This document shows, one piece after another, positions 22,825 through 33,158 of a stretch of DNA of 64,000 nt. Source of the DNA: Cladophialophora immunda (taxonomy: Eukaryota; Ascomycota; Eurotiomycetes; Chaetothyriales; Herpotrichiellaceae); NCBI RefSeq assembly GCF_000835495.1, contig NW_015622541.1, forward strand, positions 3,162,001-3,226,000, read 5' to 3'. Numbering within the stretch: the stretch's first letter is position 1; each line of letters starts with the position of its first letter. The translations under genes were made by a program, and so were the position numbers. The notes beneath the pieces were generated by a model that was not told where the DNA came from, did not search any database, and saw only the letters and a list, made by a program, of their open reading frames with translations.

Positions 22825-24721
22825 TCACTCGGCACCTGCATGGTCTGTCTCCAGATGCAGCCATTTCAACGCATTGTGATGGTGCCAGAAATAGCGATAC
22901 TTCTTGCCGTACACGTACAGCGGAATCGCAAACAGTGAGAACGCCCCTGTGATTCCCGCCATGACGCCGGTCAATTGGACCGCGCCACGACTCAGGTACC
23001 AATCAATCACGTAGTTTGTTAATCTGTATCGATGTGTTTGTCAATGGTTGTCGTCGCTGGGTCGGAGAAAGAAACAGATGAAGAGGTAACAGGGAGGGAG
23101 ATGGGGAATGCAGTCACTGACCCGTAGTAGAAGAAGTTTTTGAAGACCATGTTCATGACGAACACCTCTGTGCTGTTCTGTCGGTACGCATCAAGGGCCC
23201 ATTGGGTGGCGAAGGTCGCAACAAGCGTAATGCCAAACAGAATCAAGCCCCAGATGAAGCACACGACGTAGACGCTGGCGAAGTTCTTCACTGCGAAGCC
23301 CCATGCGACAAGGCCGCCAACCACGGGAAGTGCGCAGAGCAGGACCGGCAAGAGACAGAACTCGGGCTCGTAGACGCCCTTGTTCCGACGTGTCAGGGTG
23401 CGGACGAGCGGTTCGGAGACGAAGAAAGCCACCACGGTAGCTAGGAAGCCACCGATCAACGGGCCCGCAGACATGTACCCGACACCGGCGGCGCTGAGGA
23501 GGTAAGGAGGCGACGCGAAGATGACGCCCGATGTGATTGCGATGGCGACGTACCAGGCGACGATCTGGCCAGTCATAAGGACTTGGTAGCATGCGCCGAT
23601 GTTGAGAAGGATCGCGACGGACGCCACGACCATTTTGACGACCGAGTCCTCGACGAAAACGCCGTTGTAGAGGGAGAGTTCCTGGATGAAGGATTTCTTT
23701 GCGGGGATGAGTCCTGAGGTAGTCGACTGAGTAGTCGTCTTCTCGAGATCCATCGCAGTAGCTGTTGAGATATCGGCCGCGTCGCCACCGCCATTGTGAT
23801 TCTCAATGTGCCTTGCAGCCCTGGACTCGACGTTCGCGAGTTTCTCAAGATCCTCATCGGACCCTGCGGTGTCGATCTCGTAGATGTGCGAACGCCGGTA
23901 CATGGTCTCGGGACAAAAGAAGGTGACCAGAATCAGCTGAACCACGGCAAAGGGAATGCAGATGTGGAAGTTATAACTCCAGCCTAGGTTGGCGGTGATC
24001 ACGCCCGCGATGATGGAGACCCCGTTTGAAATCGACGTAAGGAGGAACATAACTATGGCGACGCGGGAGCCTCGCTCGTGCACGAAGAATAGATCCCCAA
24101 TCGACGCGATGGCGAGGGACTCGTATGCCGTGACGGCGATACCCTGTAGAATCCGACCCGCGAGGAGCGTGCTGTATGTCGACGCGGTCTCACAGATAAT
24201 AATGCCGACCGTGCCAATGACTGACGACAGGACATAGAGAGGCCGTTTCCCAAATTTACGACCGAGTGCAGAGACAAATGGACCAGTGGCACCGGTGGCA
24301 AGCATCAGGTAGCCGGAAAGTTTAGCAATATCGGTGACGGTCTTGTTAAGATCTATCGAGATGACCACGATACCGGCGTTAAGGAGGGGCGACTAGCGAT
24401 AGTATCGGGTCAGGATATACCGGACAGAAGACGAGCGTTCACCAGGGGGCAGGCTCGGGATTCTCAACTTACGGGAACGACGCCGTGGATAATGGTGCCG
24501 AAGAAGATAACGAACAGAACCAGGTGTTTCTTCAAAAAGGACCAGTTCAGCGGGTCGTTGGGATCTTCTGAAGGCTGTGGCGCTAAAATGATATGCGTAT
24601 CTTTGCCACGGGCATGCTTCAGTCGCCCGGTCTGCTGTTCTGAGTGTGCTGCCTGCTGGTCCAGGAGGACCGTTCCCGGTACGTGGTTGAGGGTGTTTGG
24701 CTCGAGGATTCCTAGACCCAT
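22825..24721 (-). CDS. MFS transporter 1, HOL1-like (DHA1) family
   Basis: A 12-helix major facilitator. The N-terminus reads MGLGILEP...HVPGTVLLD, followed by the NDPLNW block that marks fungal HOL1-like/DHA1 members. The loop 2-3 motif is GRKFGKRPLY, and the RGSR block follows in loop 4-5. A charged central loop follows PETMYRRSHIYEIDTAGSDEDLEKL. NKGVYEPEF lies in loop 8-9. Introns at 24393-24472 and 23024-23121 (the latter with a GTCAGT donor) join three exons in frame. It probably imports a pathway substrate or exports an intermediate at the plasma membrane. MFS 2 at 35821-37669 has the same N-terminal signature. It is divergent from hydrolase 2 across a 640-base promoter carrying a CCCCACAT word. 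Confidence 0.92.
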
Positions 24722-25363
24722 GGTGACTAACTAGAGTGAAGATGAAGACGAAGATGAGGATGATGAGTGTTCCGGTGATGTAGAATCAAGAGTTGTCCCA
24801 CAATGACAGAGGAAATGGCCTGGCTTTTAAAGAACGTGCGCACATATGTATTGTGGACTGCCCGGTGCAGTGGACACAACCCGGGGTCCCTATTTGCTCC
24901 AGAACTATAGAGACAGCTGCCGCGCTCTATTGGCCCAGACCCTAAATGGTCAAAGCTTGGTGTGCACAATAGCATGTCATATTTGCTTCGGCGTTATCCC
25001 ACACCCTGAGGAGCCAGGGCTCAAAGGAGTCAAGCCTCAATAGGCCTTCAGCCAAGGCCTGAACTGTAAATTCCCATTTCCCCACATCGCATCTGAATCA
25101 GTATGCGGGCTCGGCGGCTGGGAGTTGTCCTTTTTCTGATGAAGCGCGCTCGTAGAGACAGAGTATTTGTCACAACATTCGAGAGGAGTGTTTCTGCTTC
25201 GAAATCAAGTTGGTCACCAGCAAGGTTCTGATCCGGCCAGACTCCACTTTCCGGGATTTCAAAAGGCGGTTCTGAGGCCAGCTTGACTGGGTATTGAGCT
25301 CTTCCCCGGTACCACAGGTTCCTGTACACTTCAGTTGGAAAAAGCAACACCAATACCTCGGCC
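24722..25363. promoter_or_regulatory. Divergent promoter, MFS 1 / hydrolase 2
   Basis: No gene. It contains motif copy 5 at 25080-25087, nearer to the hydrolase. Confidence 0.5.
25080..25087 (+). promoter_or_regulatory. CCCCACAT motif, copy 5
   Basis: CCCCACAT in the context ATTTCCCCACATCGC. With copies 4 and 8 it gives the extended form TTCCCCACATC. Confidence 0.45.
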
Positions 25364-26305
25364 ATGGCTATTCACGGTGCCTTTTTCGAGCAAGAAGGGT
25401 ATTTCGTGACGCTCTCGAATGGCCAGAGGGACCACTACTTCGTCGATTCCTTCATTGACCCCTGGAAACCCCGGGCGGAGAAACAGGTCCTTCTGATCCA
25501 GCCCGGGTTTGGTCGGAGTGCCAGATTTTGGTACCACTGGATTCCTGCCCTCGCTCGGGACTACATAGTCATCCGCCGTGACTTGCGCGGTCACGGGGAG
25601 TCGTCTTTCCCTAAGCGTCTCTCGCCGTGGTCCGAGGGGGCGTCGGGCAAATACGAGAATGACTACGCGTGGAATATCGAGACGATCTGTGCCGAGATTG
25701 TGGATTTCCTGGACAAGTTGGGCATCGACAAGGTCCATTTCCTCGGGGAGTCGACTTCCGGGCAGGTTGGGCATGCGATGGCCGCCCTCCATCCGGACCG
25801 GATCGCGTCCCTGATCACTTTCTCGTCTCCTACACACTTGCCTGAGGACAAGTGCCGTTTCCTGGCCATGGGTCAACCGAGCTGGCCGGAAGCCATGGTC
25901 AGCCTGGGCTCGCGGGCCTGGGCAGTCGCGCTATCCGGGCAAGCCGGAACCTCACCACGACAGGATCAGGCGTACCATGAATGGTGGCTTAACGAAGTGG
26001 GGAAAAGCGCGGCAGAGGGTTTGGCAGGGTATGCGGTGTTCCTGGAACAGTTGAACACCCGGCCGTTCTTACCCCAGATTCGTTGTCCGGTTTCTATTCT
26101 GGCGCCAACAAGAAGTGCGGCGGTGCCGATGGAGGAGTCCCAGTACGCAGCAAGCCACATTCCAGGCGCGGAGCTCAAGGTCGTGGAAAGTCCAGGGCAC
26201 GAAATCTACGTAGAGTCAGCAGATGTGTGTGTGGAATTGGTTCGAGACCATCTTGCAAACTTCGGGGGCTCGCGGGGCTGGTCTGACAGGCCTAGGAGGG
26301 CATAG
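25364..26305 (+). CDS. Alpha/beta hydrolase 2, catalytic residues intact
   Basis: An intronless 313-residue alpha/beta hydrolase, a close relative of the protein at 5378-6349. Its nucleophile elbow is HFLGESTSG, with serine in the expected G-x-S-x position. RRDLRGHGES forms the preceding loop, PMEESQ is the likely acid region, and PGHEIYVES carries the histidine. No signal peptide is present, so it is intracellular. The family includes esterases, lactonases and C-C hydrolases such as meta-cleavage product hydrolases. The neighbouring oxygenases make a ring-derived ester, lactone or diketone a plausible substrate, but this is inference. It shares its promoter region with MFS 1, which would fit co-induction of import and hydrolysis. 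Confidence 0.92.
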   Translation: MAIHGAFFEQEGYFVTLSNGQRDHYFVDSFIDPWKPRAEKQVLLIQPGFGRSARFWYHWIPALARDYIVIRRDLRGHGESSFPKRLSPWSEGASGKYENDYAWNIETICAEIVDFLDKLGIDKVHFLGESTSGQVGHAMAALHPDRIASLITFSSPTHLPEDKCRFLAMGQPSWPEAMVSLGSRAWAVALSGQAGTSPRQDQAYHEWWLNEVGKSAAEGLAGYAVFLEQLNTRPFLPQIRCPVSILAPTRSAAVPMEESQYAASHIPGAELKVVESPGHEIYVESADVCVELVRDHLANFGGSRGWSDRPRRA

Positions 26306-26428
26306 AACACCTCACTCGGTGCCCCAGCAGCTGGGCTACGGACATTGTGCCCTCTGTAGATGCCCTCGTATGTGTTGGGTGTTCTGTCAGGGCGAGGCTG
26401 CAATGGAGGTGGCGTATGTGGTGACGAT

Positions 26429-26436
26429 ATGTGGGG
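26429..26436 (-). promoter_or_regulatory. CCCCACAT motif, copy 6
   Basis: ATGTGGGG in the context GATATGTGGGGTTCG, about 130 bases upstream of the aldo-keto reductase start. Confidence 0.4.
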
Positions 26437-26565
26437 TTCGTTAGAGTAGCTGTTCCAGACATTCGATGGGGAAACAAAAAAATCAATACAAGATAGCCAG
26501 CCATGTTGCATGATCTGTCTTGCTAGATCAAGTGATATCAAACGCCGGCCGGCTCTGTGATAAGG

Positions 26566-27904
26566 ATGTTCGTCTCTTCCGCACGAAACCTGGAAGCTAG
26601 TCTCAATTCCAGAATCCTCACTTCCGCTGGGGGAGTTGAAATCCCGGCGTTAGGACTGGGAACCTTTGAGCCTGGCCCACTTGGAACTGGCCGCTGCAGC
26701 ACCGCCGTCAAGGCAGGAATTCAGGCGGGATATCGACATATCGACACGGCGGCGTTGTACGGCTGTGAGGAGGAGGTGGGAGAGGGGATCCGAGCCAGCG
26801 ACATCAAGCGAGAAGAGCTCGTGGTGTGCACGAAATTGTCAGTCTGAGTTCTTGAAACCCTCCAAGATATCCCCCTGAATAGTCAATAATGAGCGCGCAC
26901 CAGCTGGCAACAATGGCATCAGCCGGAGGATGTGGTGAAGAGCCTAGAGGACAGTTTGAGTCGGATGAAGCTCGATTATGGCAAGACTGAAAATGGATGA
27001 AAGAGTGTTTGCGGGGGGGATACTGATACGATGACACAGTTGATCTCTACCTCATGCATTGGCCGCTGGCTTTCAAGCGCACAGAGGAATACTATGAATT
27101 AAAGGGGGAGGACGGAAAGGTGAGAGTTCTAGAACATTGAGAGCTAGCTCTATCTGATCCCCTTCACCCGCGGTGGCACTTTTGAATTCATTCTGATCGC
27201 TCGTTCTTTCAGCCGATTGTCGACCACGAACTCACCGAAAACCATGAACCGACATGGCGAGCAATGGAGCAACTCGTCGACGCCGGCAAAACACGAGCAA
27301 TCGGTGTCTCAAACTTCAGCATCCCGCAGCTCGAGAGGCTCTTGTCCTTCGCCCGAATCAAGCCTGCGTGTAATCAGGTCGAGGCACACCCTTGGTTTCC
27401 CCAGAACGAGATGCTCGACTTCTGCAAGCGCAACGGCATCGTATTCGTGGCCTACTCTCCGCTGGGAACGCAGCCAGGAGGTATGCACGAGATCAAAGCG
27501 CGGTTGATGGATGACGAGGACGTCGTGGCGGTCGCTGAAAAGAACGGGGTCGATCCTGCTCAGGTTCTGATTGCGTGGGCTCGTAAGTAAATTAAACCTC
27601 CCTTCATTTAGCTCTGTAGGTGGTGTTGCTGTGACTGAAAGGGCGGCTTCCAGTCCAACGGGGCACGGTCGCGATTCCAAAGTCCTCGACTCCCAGCCGC
27701 ATACAGTCGAACTTCAATGGTCCGTCAGTGCGTGTCTCATTTCTCAAGCCACCGCCACTAATAGCAAACAAAACAGTCCCGGAATTATCTCACGAAGACT
27801 TCCAGCTGATTGACGAGATCATCGTCCGAGATCCGAGCAAGAGGAATCGATTTGTGAATTTCGACCCTATTTGGGGGACATCACAGTTTGACTACGACCC
27901 TTGA
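26566..27904 (+). CDS. Aldo-keto reductase (six exons, one GC-AG intron)
   Basis: An NADPH-dependent carbonyl reductase of the AKR fold. The catalytic tetrad is visible after splicing: Asp and Tyr in HIDTAALYG, Lys in CTKFW, His in LMHWP. The cofactor-binding end follows as QRGTVAIPKSS. Introns are inferred at 26838-26903, 26981-27039, 27120-27212, 27583-27653 and 27732-27776. The second starts with GCAAGA rather than GT, and is needed to join MKLDY to VDLYLMHWP. The C-terminal PSKRNRFVNFDP is typical. The start ATG at 26566 gives about 17 residues before the first strand. Likely role: reduction of an aldehyde or ketone intermediate, with the dehydrogenases nearby. The fifth intron's donor (GTGTCT) is weak, so that joint is the least certain. 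Confidence 0.9.
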
Positions 27905-28314
27905 CGGCCACTTTGAAGCATGGGCATTCAGTAGTGTTAACAAGAAACGTGGGGTGTATGAATAAAACGGAGTGTGTGCATACACCCAACCCACCCCTTT
28001 CTAGATAAACAAAGCAGAAAGTGGTGGAGGGTTCCTCAATATCCATACATAGCGCGGAGACGTGTTATAACAGAGACCTGTTAAGACAGCCAGCCGTGAT
28101 TTCTCCATAAAATAATTGCTATATGTTTAACTTGTTGTTCTCTCCCACCTACGTATATGTGCCCCTTAGCCTCAGGTGGTTTCGTTGTGGGAGATACCCG
28201 ATTTCTCCAACCATCTCACCAAACCAGAGTGTGTGGGGTAGTTTAAAAACGGACATATTCTTGAGCCATGCATTGAGTTCCTGCTTCATTTTCGTTCACC
28301 TCGATAATAAGAAG
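27905..28314. promoter_or_regulatory. Upstream region of the beta-lactamase-type gene
   Basis: No gene. A near-motif GTGTGGGGTAG (CCCCACAC on the other strand) lies at about 28231, some 80 bases before the start. Confidence 0.4.
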
Positions 28315-28486
28315 ATGGGAACACAGTTCGAAGCAAATATCACACAAGCGGTCAATGATGATGTCGTGGCGGGAGTGGCAGTCATTGCAGTGGATAAGAG
28401 AGGTATGAATGCTCACTGATGAAAACAGCTTGCTGTATTCATTTCTGCCCCTTTGGAAATTATCTAGAGGGGAATTGCCTCAATTA

Positions 28487-28527
<41 letters not shown>

Positions 28528-29870
28528 CATGAGAATTATTCAGGCGTTTTGAGATATGCCAAATCATTCGGAACAGCATCAATCGATGACACAAAAGGAG
28601 AGCGAAAGCCTATGAGGCTGGACACTACCATGTGGTTGGCTTCATGTTCAAAGGTAAGCAATAAAGCACAAAGTCGAAAATCAATCCCCAAATACTCTGT
28701 CAAACGCAACGAAGAAGAAAAGCGAAAACATCCTTCTCTCGTCTTGCTCCATAGACTGATCGTCCAGATCGCCACGGCTGTGGCCTGCATGCAATGCGTC
28801 GAGCGTGGTCTCCTGTCTCTCGACGAACCCGTCACCCAGGTCCTACCTGAACTCACCGCCCGACGAGTCCTTGAGGGCTATGACACCCGCGGCAACCCGA
28901 TTCTTCGCGACGCCACAAAGCCTATCACGCTGCGCCAGCTCCTCACGCATTCGGCAGGCATGGCGTATCCGGGCCTCAGTCCACGCATGACCAAGTACCT
29001 GGTCTCTATCGGTCAGTGGCCACCACCGGCAAGAGGTCTTGGGACAAAGAAGTCCATCGTGGACGACTACGAGAGCTTGCCTTTACTGTATGAGCCCGGG
29101 GAAGGATGGGATTACAGCCCGGCCATCGACTGGGTGGGCAAGATGGTGGAGCGGGTCAACGCCGGGTCCACGCTGGAAGAGTACATGCGCAAAAACATCT
29201 TCGAGCCCTTGGGCATGGCGTTGACCACGTTTCGCCCGAGTCGAAATCCCGCCGTCTGGGAGAAGTTGGTTGGCCCTGTGTTCCGCACCAGTACTGGTCC
29301 AGACGGGACCCTTTCCTCGACGCCGCCTCCCGGTTTCCTCTGGAAGGACGATGAAGCGGCGGAAGACTTTGGCGGTGCCGGTCTGCACAGCTGCGCCAAG
29401 GACTACATTAAAATTCTCACTTCGCTGTTACTGGACGATGGGAAGCTGCTGAAGTCGGAGACGGTGGATGAATTGTTCCGTCCGCAATTGCCAGACCCGA
29501 AATACATGCAGGCAATCATGGATACCCCCGAAGAAGCGGCCTTTCTCGCGCCAAGTTTCGGCACGTCGGTGAAGTGGAATCATGCTCTTGGGGGGGCGGT
29601 GGCCGTGGACGGTGTGCCAGGCCGGGCGGACGGGGGTATGATGTACTGGGCCGGTATGCCAAACTCGTACTGGGTAAGTCTGGACAACAAAGAACACTCC
29701 CCTTCCGAAGCGGGTCGAAGGATGACGGACTGATGTATTCTCAGTGGATTGACCGGGCGAGAGGCGTCTGCGGCGTGTTCGCAGACCAAATCTTTCCCCC
29801 GGCAGATCCTCCAACGCAGAGGCTATTCGCCCAATTCCAGAGGGACATCTACAAGATTGTCGGCAACTAG
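28315..29870 (+). CDS. Serine beta-lactamase-type esterase/acyltransferase (LovD/EstB-like)
   Basis: A class C beta-lactamase-fold protein (PF00144) of about 424 residues. The nucleophile motif SxxK is SCSK, completed by splicing over 28654-28767 onto IATAVACMQCVERGLL. The second motif is YSPAIDW (Tyr of YxN/YxL), and the third region is MYWAGMPNSYW joined to WIDRARGVCG across 29674-29744. The first intron, 28403-28543, holds a (CT)17 tract. Fungal members such as LovD transfer acyl groups, and bacterial EstB is an esterase, so the likely chemistry is ester hydrolysis or transacylation. True beta-lactam resistance is improbable in a fungus. The 29-residue first exon (MGTQFEANITQ) is in frame and fits the family's start. 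Confidence 0.9.
28491..28524. repeat. (CT)17 microsatellite in an intron
   Basis: Uninterrupted dinucleotide run within the first intron of the beta-lactamase-type gene. It is pyrimidine-rich on the coding strand and could act as an extended polypyrimidine tract. Confidence 0.95.
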
Positions 29871-30441
29871 AGCACTGGACCCTCACGTGGTGTTGCTATA
29901 ACTAGTGGGTCGGATAGGTAAAGCTCACCTGGATTACTCGAGAACGAAAAACTTGATTGCCATATACAGTTTTTGGTCCCAGAGGGTGAGCGAATGCCGT
30001 TGTATCTTGAGCTTTAACTGAGTTACAAGACTTTTGAGGTTTATTTTCAAGCCATCGTGGCCCTTTTCCTTTCTATTCTACCCTTCTTGACTTCGCTTTT
30101 GCCCCTCCTCCTCCTTTACACAGCAGTGTATGCAGGGTGAATACGACTGAAGGTCTTCTGCAGGCGCTCAACCAAACGCGATGTCTCGGCATTGTAACCT
30201 CTAAAGCAATAATCTCCCCGTCTAGCTTCGAGCTGCGACATGCATCTGAAGAATGGGTTGACAAGAGCGTGTTAGAAGAGGAGAGCCGTCGAGCCGGCTT
30301 TGTCGAGTGTCAAACGGTGCCCAGCTTTTCAGCCCAGCAAGGCCCGCCAGGTCCTTCTATTTCCTGCAGTCACACATTGTATTGCGCTATATGAGCTTTA
30401 TCTATCAAAATAACCCAGACTCATCCGTTGCCAAATCGCAG
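29871..30441. other. Intergenic, no gene seen
   Basis: Between two converging 3' ends. Nothing recognisable. Confidence 0.45.
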
Positions 30442-31389
30442 TCACAGACTCATCTCAAAATCTATTATCTCTTGCATGCGCGTGCTAAGAGATTCGCTTG
30501 CTGCGGTCGAAGGACCCTCGAGGGGCGGCCGTGGAAGGCCTCCGTAACCAAAGAACCTTTCCAACACGTTCTTGGTGGCCCCTATCCCAGCAGCAGTATG
30601 TGGCCAGTCACCTTCTGCCAGCAGAGCTTGTAACTTCATGGCCTCGTCTAGCCGACCTTCGTTGAAGAGATTGTACACCTTGCAGCAAGTCTTCGGGAGG
30701 ATGTTGCCTCCCCCAGCTATTACCCCTGAACCCCCTACCACCAAGGCTTGGAGAATGAAATCTGCCAATCCAGCGACGGCCCAGTAGGTTTTATGTGGCT
30801 GAGTTGCGGTCATTGCGCTCATGGCACGAGCAACACGTGCCAGCTTCCCCGTATCAGCACAGGTGAACTTGGTACCGACGATGTGAGGATGGCCTTGGGA
30901 GATGCGGATCAATAAATCCGAGCTCATCTCTATTCCAGCAGTAACGGCCGGGAAACTGTAGAGAACGATTGGCAACGGCGACTCCGCGGCAACGGCCATG
31001 TAAAAGTTATATATCACGTCCTCGGTCATGGCCGCTTTGAAGTAGCTCGGTGGAAGGATGAGGACATGAGACCCGCCCGCTTCTGCCGCGTCTTTGCATA
31101 GTGCGACGGTCTCTCTGACTGATTGACCAGACGCTCCCACGACCACTGGCGCGTCTTTTTGACCAGCTGCTGTCAAGGCTTCCTTCGTCGCCCGGATCAC
31201 CTGTTTTCTCTCCTCGACGCTCAAGTGCGGCGCCTCTCCGTTTGAGCCTAGCGCAATGATTCCAGTCACTCCCGCGGCTGCCAGGCGCGCTATGTGCTTT
31301 TTCAGGGTCGGGGTGTCAAGACCATGAGACTGAGGATCAAAAAAGGTCAGCGTGGCTACATAAACGCCTGGCTGTAATTGAGGAGACAT
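30442..31389 (-). CDS. DapA/HOGA-type class I aldolase
   Basis: A dihydrodipicolinate-synthase superfamily lyase of 315 residues, intronless. The substrate loop is GSNGEAPHL, the form seen in 4-hydroxy-2-oxoglutarate aldolase (HOGA) and in fungal L-threo-3-deoxy-hexulosonate aldolases, rather than GTTGE. The catalytic tyrosine is in VLYSFPAVT and the Schiff-base lysine in VGTKFTCAD. I start at the methionine before SPQLQPGVYV (31389), since the upstream extension to 31488 has no family match. Such enzymes cleave 2-keto-4-hydroxy acids to pyruvate or glyoxylate plus an aldehyde, which would be a natural final step after hydrolytic ring opening. It is divergent from SDR 1, and a CCCCACAT word lies between them. 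Confidence 0.92.
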   Translation of the reverse strand: MSPQLQPGVYVATLTFFDPQSHGLDTPTLKKHIARLAAAGVTGIIALGSNGEAPHLSVEERKQVIRATKEALTAAGQKDAPVVVGASGQSVRETVALCKDAAEAGGSHVLILPPSYFKAAMTEDVIYNFYMAVAAESPLPIVLYSFPAVTAGIEMSSDLLIRISQGHPHIVGTKFTCADTGKLARVARAMSAMTATQPHKTYWAVAGLADFILQALVVGGSGVIAGGGNILPKTCCKVYNLFNEGRLDEAMKLQALLAEGDWPHTAAGIGATKNVLERFFGYGGLPRPPLEGPSTAASESLSTRMQEIIDFEMSL

Positions 31390-31952
31390 CGGAGTGGTTG
31401 GCTCTGATCTCTGTTCACGAAGTACGGCCCTATAATGCACACTCCACGAAACGCACCACCAGGTTGCCGCATCGGGAAGACCTGGCATAAGTTCTGTTTT
31501 TAATATTGGTCTGCATGGTGCTCCTCGCTTACGACATTTCCACTAGATAATTGTACTCCCGGTTTCGCACGACGCCTAGCAAGCCGTCCTATCTCAGGCA
31601 CACCTCTTGCGACAGGACAAGGTGCGCGAAAATGCAGCTACCCCACATCACCGCCGCATCAACAAGGGGTAAAATGGATCCGCAATTTTGCACTCAGTGT
31701 CACAGGGGCGGGAGTTGCAACTCGCTCATGGGCATACACACACATTTCCAAACGGGATAGTGGGCTCAAAGATGCTCCCGGGGCAGCACTATTTGGTCCG
31801 TCCCTGCAAAGAAAATCGGGAACTTGCAATGTTTCACATCCAGCTTGAGGCGAAGGCCGCTCCTAGAAAGCGTCACAGTCGGAACGAAGCAGAGGTTTGT
31901 CAAGGTTAAGTGGTCAAGGCAAACGTATGTCATATAGCACTTATTGTCCAAC
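31390..31952. promoter_or_regulatory. Divergent promoter, aldolase / SDR 1
   Basis: No gene. It carries motif copy 7 at 31641-31648. Confidence 0.5.
31641..31648 (+). promoter_or_regulatory. CCCCACAT motif, copy 7
   Basis: CCCCACAT in the context GCTACCCCACATCACCG, about 250 bases from the aldolase start and 305 from the SDR start. Confidence 0.4.
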
Positions 31953-33118
31953 ATGTCGACATTACAACCAATCTCCGACACAGAGCTGGCCACGCTTAGA
32001 GGTCGGACCGTCCTCATCACAGGAGGTGCTTCTGGCATTGGACGTGCTCTTGCCGTCCTCGCACACTGTGAGCACGGCAGTAGCATGGTCTTCAAGTTAG
32101 AACCAAATGCTGACAAGACTGGTCCAGCCGCCGGTGCGAATGTCGGCATCCTAGATGTGGACAAAGAAGCAGGCAAACTGCTCGCAGCCGAACTCGCCGA
32201 GTAAGTTCTGCCACGAAACAAACATACTAGTACTGCAAGTCAGAATGGACAGAATTTTAACCTGGTCATCCATAAGACGGGCGCTGTTCATATTCACAGA
32301 CGTATCTAGTTGGCAATCTGTTCTTGCGGCCTTTGAAACCGTCTCCGAGACCTTCGGATCGATTGACTCGGTCTATGCCAATGCCGGAATCAATGCCTTT
32401 GACACACTATTCGACGAAGAGTTCGACGACGAGGGCAGGTTGAAAGCGCCGACCCTGAGGAACCTCGACGTCAATCTCGGTGGCATTCTGTTCACCACAA
32501 AGGCTGCAGTCCATTTCTTCACGAAGCAAGGGGGAGACAGACAGTATCAGCTGGTGCTTACAGGGTCTGCCGCGAGGTCAGTTGTCTGTTTGCTCGATGC
32601 GAGGGTGAAATTCCACAACAGCCTGGTATTGATTCTCCTTGTCGTTTCAGTCTTCTCGACACGCCGCCTCTCTACATTTACTGTGCCGCAAAGGCTGGTG
32701 TCTTGGGGCTGATGCGCGGTTTGAGATCCAGATTGCTGGACAAGGGGATTAGTGTAAACATGATTGCGCCGTGGATGACCGGTATGTCCAAAGTCTGAGT
32801 CCCTAAGCTCCTTTATCTCGTGTTACAGGTTCCCCTCTAATCTTTTCCCCCTCCTATTCAGTAACCCCCATGCTTCCTGACTGGATCAGAGACTTATGGG
32901 GCACCCTTCCGGCAAACAGCCCCGAAGGCGTGGCAAGGGCTCTGATTATCCCAGCAGTGAGACCCGAGTTGAACGGTCGCACACTCTGGGTGGCTGGAAA
33001 TAATGCTATTGAATTGGAAAGTGGGCTATACAACACGCGATCTCAGTGGTTGGGAAAAGAACTCTCGGAGGCGGTTGACGAAGGACAAAAGAGAATGAAT
33101 ATCGCTCAAGTCGTCTAG
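31953..33118 (+). CDS. Short-chain dehydrogenase/reductase 1
   Basis: A classical SDR built from five exons with introns at 32068-32127, 32201-32276, 32577-32650 and 32782-32861. The cofactor motif is TGGASGIG at about residue 24. The first intron removes an otherwise readable insert, joining AVLAHS to AGANVGILDVD. NAG occurs as YANAGIN. The catalytic serine is in TGSAAS and the YxxxK in YCAAK. The third intron uses a GTCAGT donor. The C-terminal part APWMT-VTPMLPDW and LWVAGNNAIE matches fungal SDRs of the 15-hydroxyprostaglandin dehydrogenase type. It probably oxidises or reduces a hydroxyl/ketone of a pathway intermediate with NAD(H). It shares a promoter with the aldolase. Confidence 0.92.
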
Positions 33119-33158
33119 TCAGTGCCAACCCAGTGTTGGACTGACCAGCTTAGGGTAT

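Noticed and set aside
28123..28419. A longer N-terminus for the beta-lactamase-type protein
   Set aside because: The upstream residues have no family match, and the ATG at 28315 gives the usual start.
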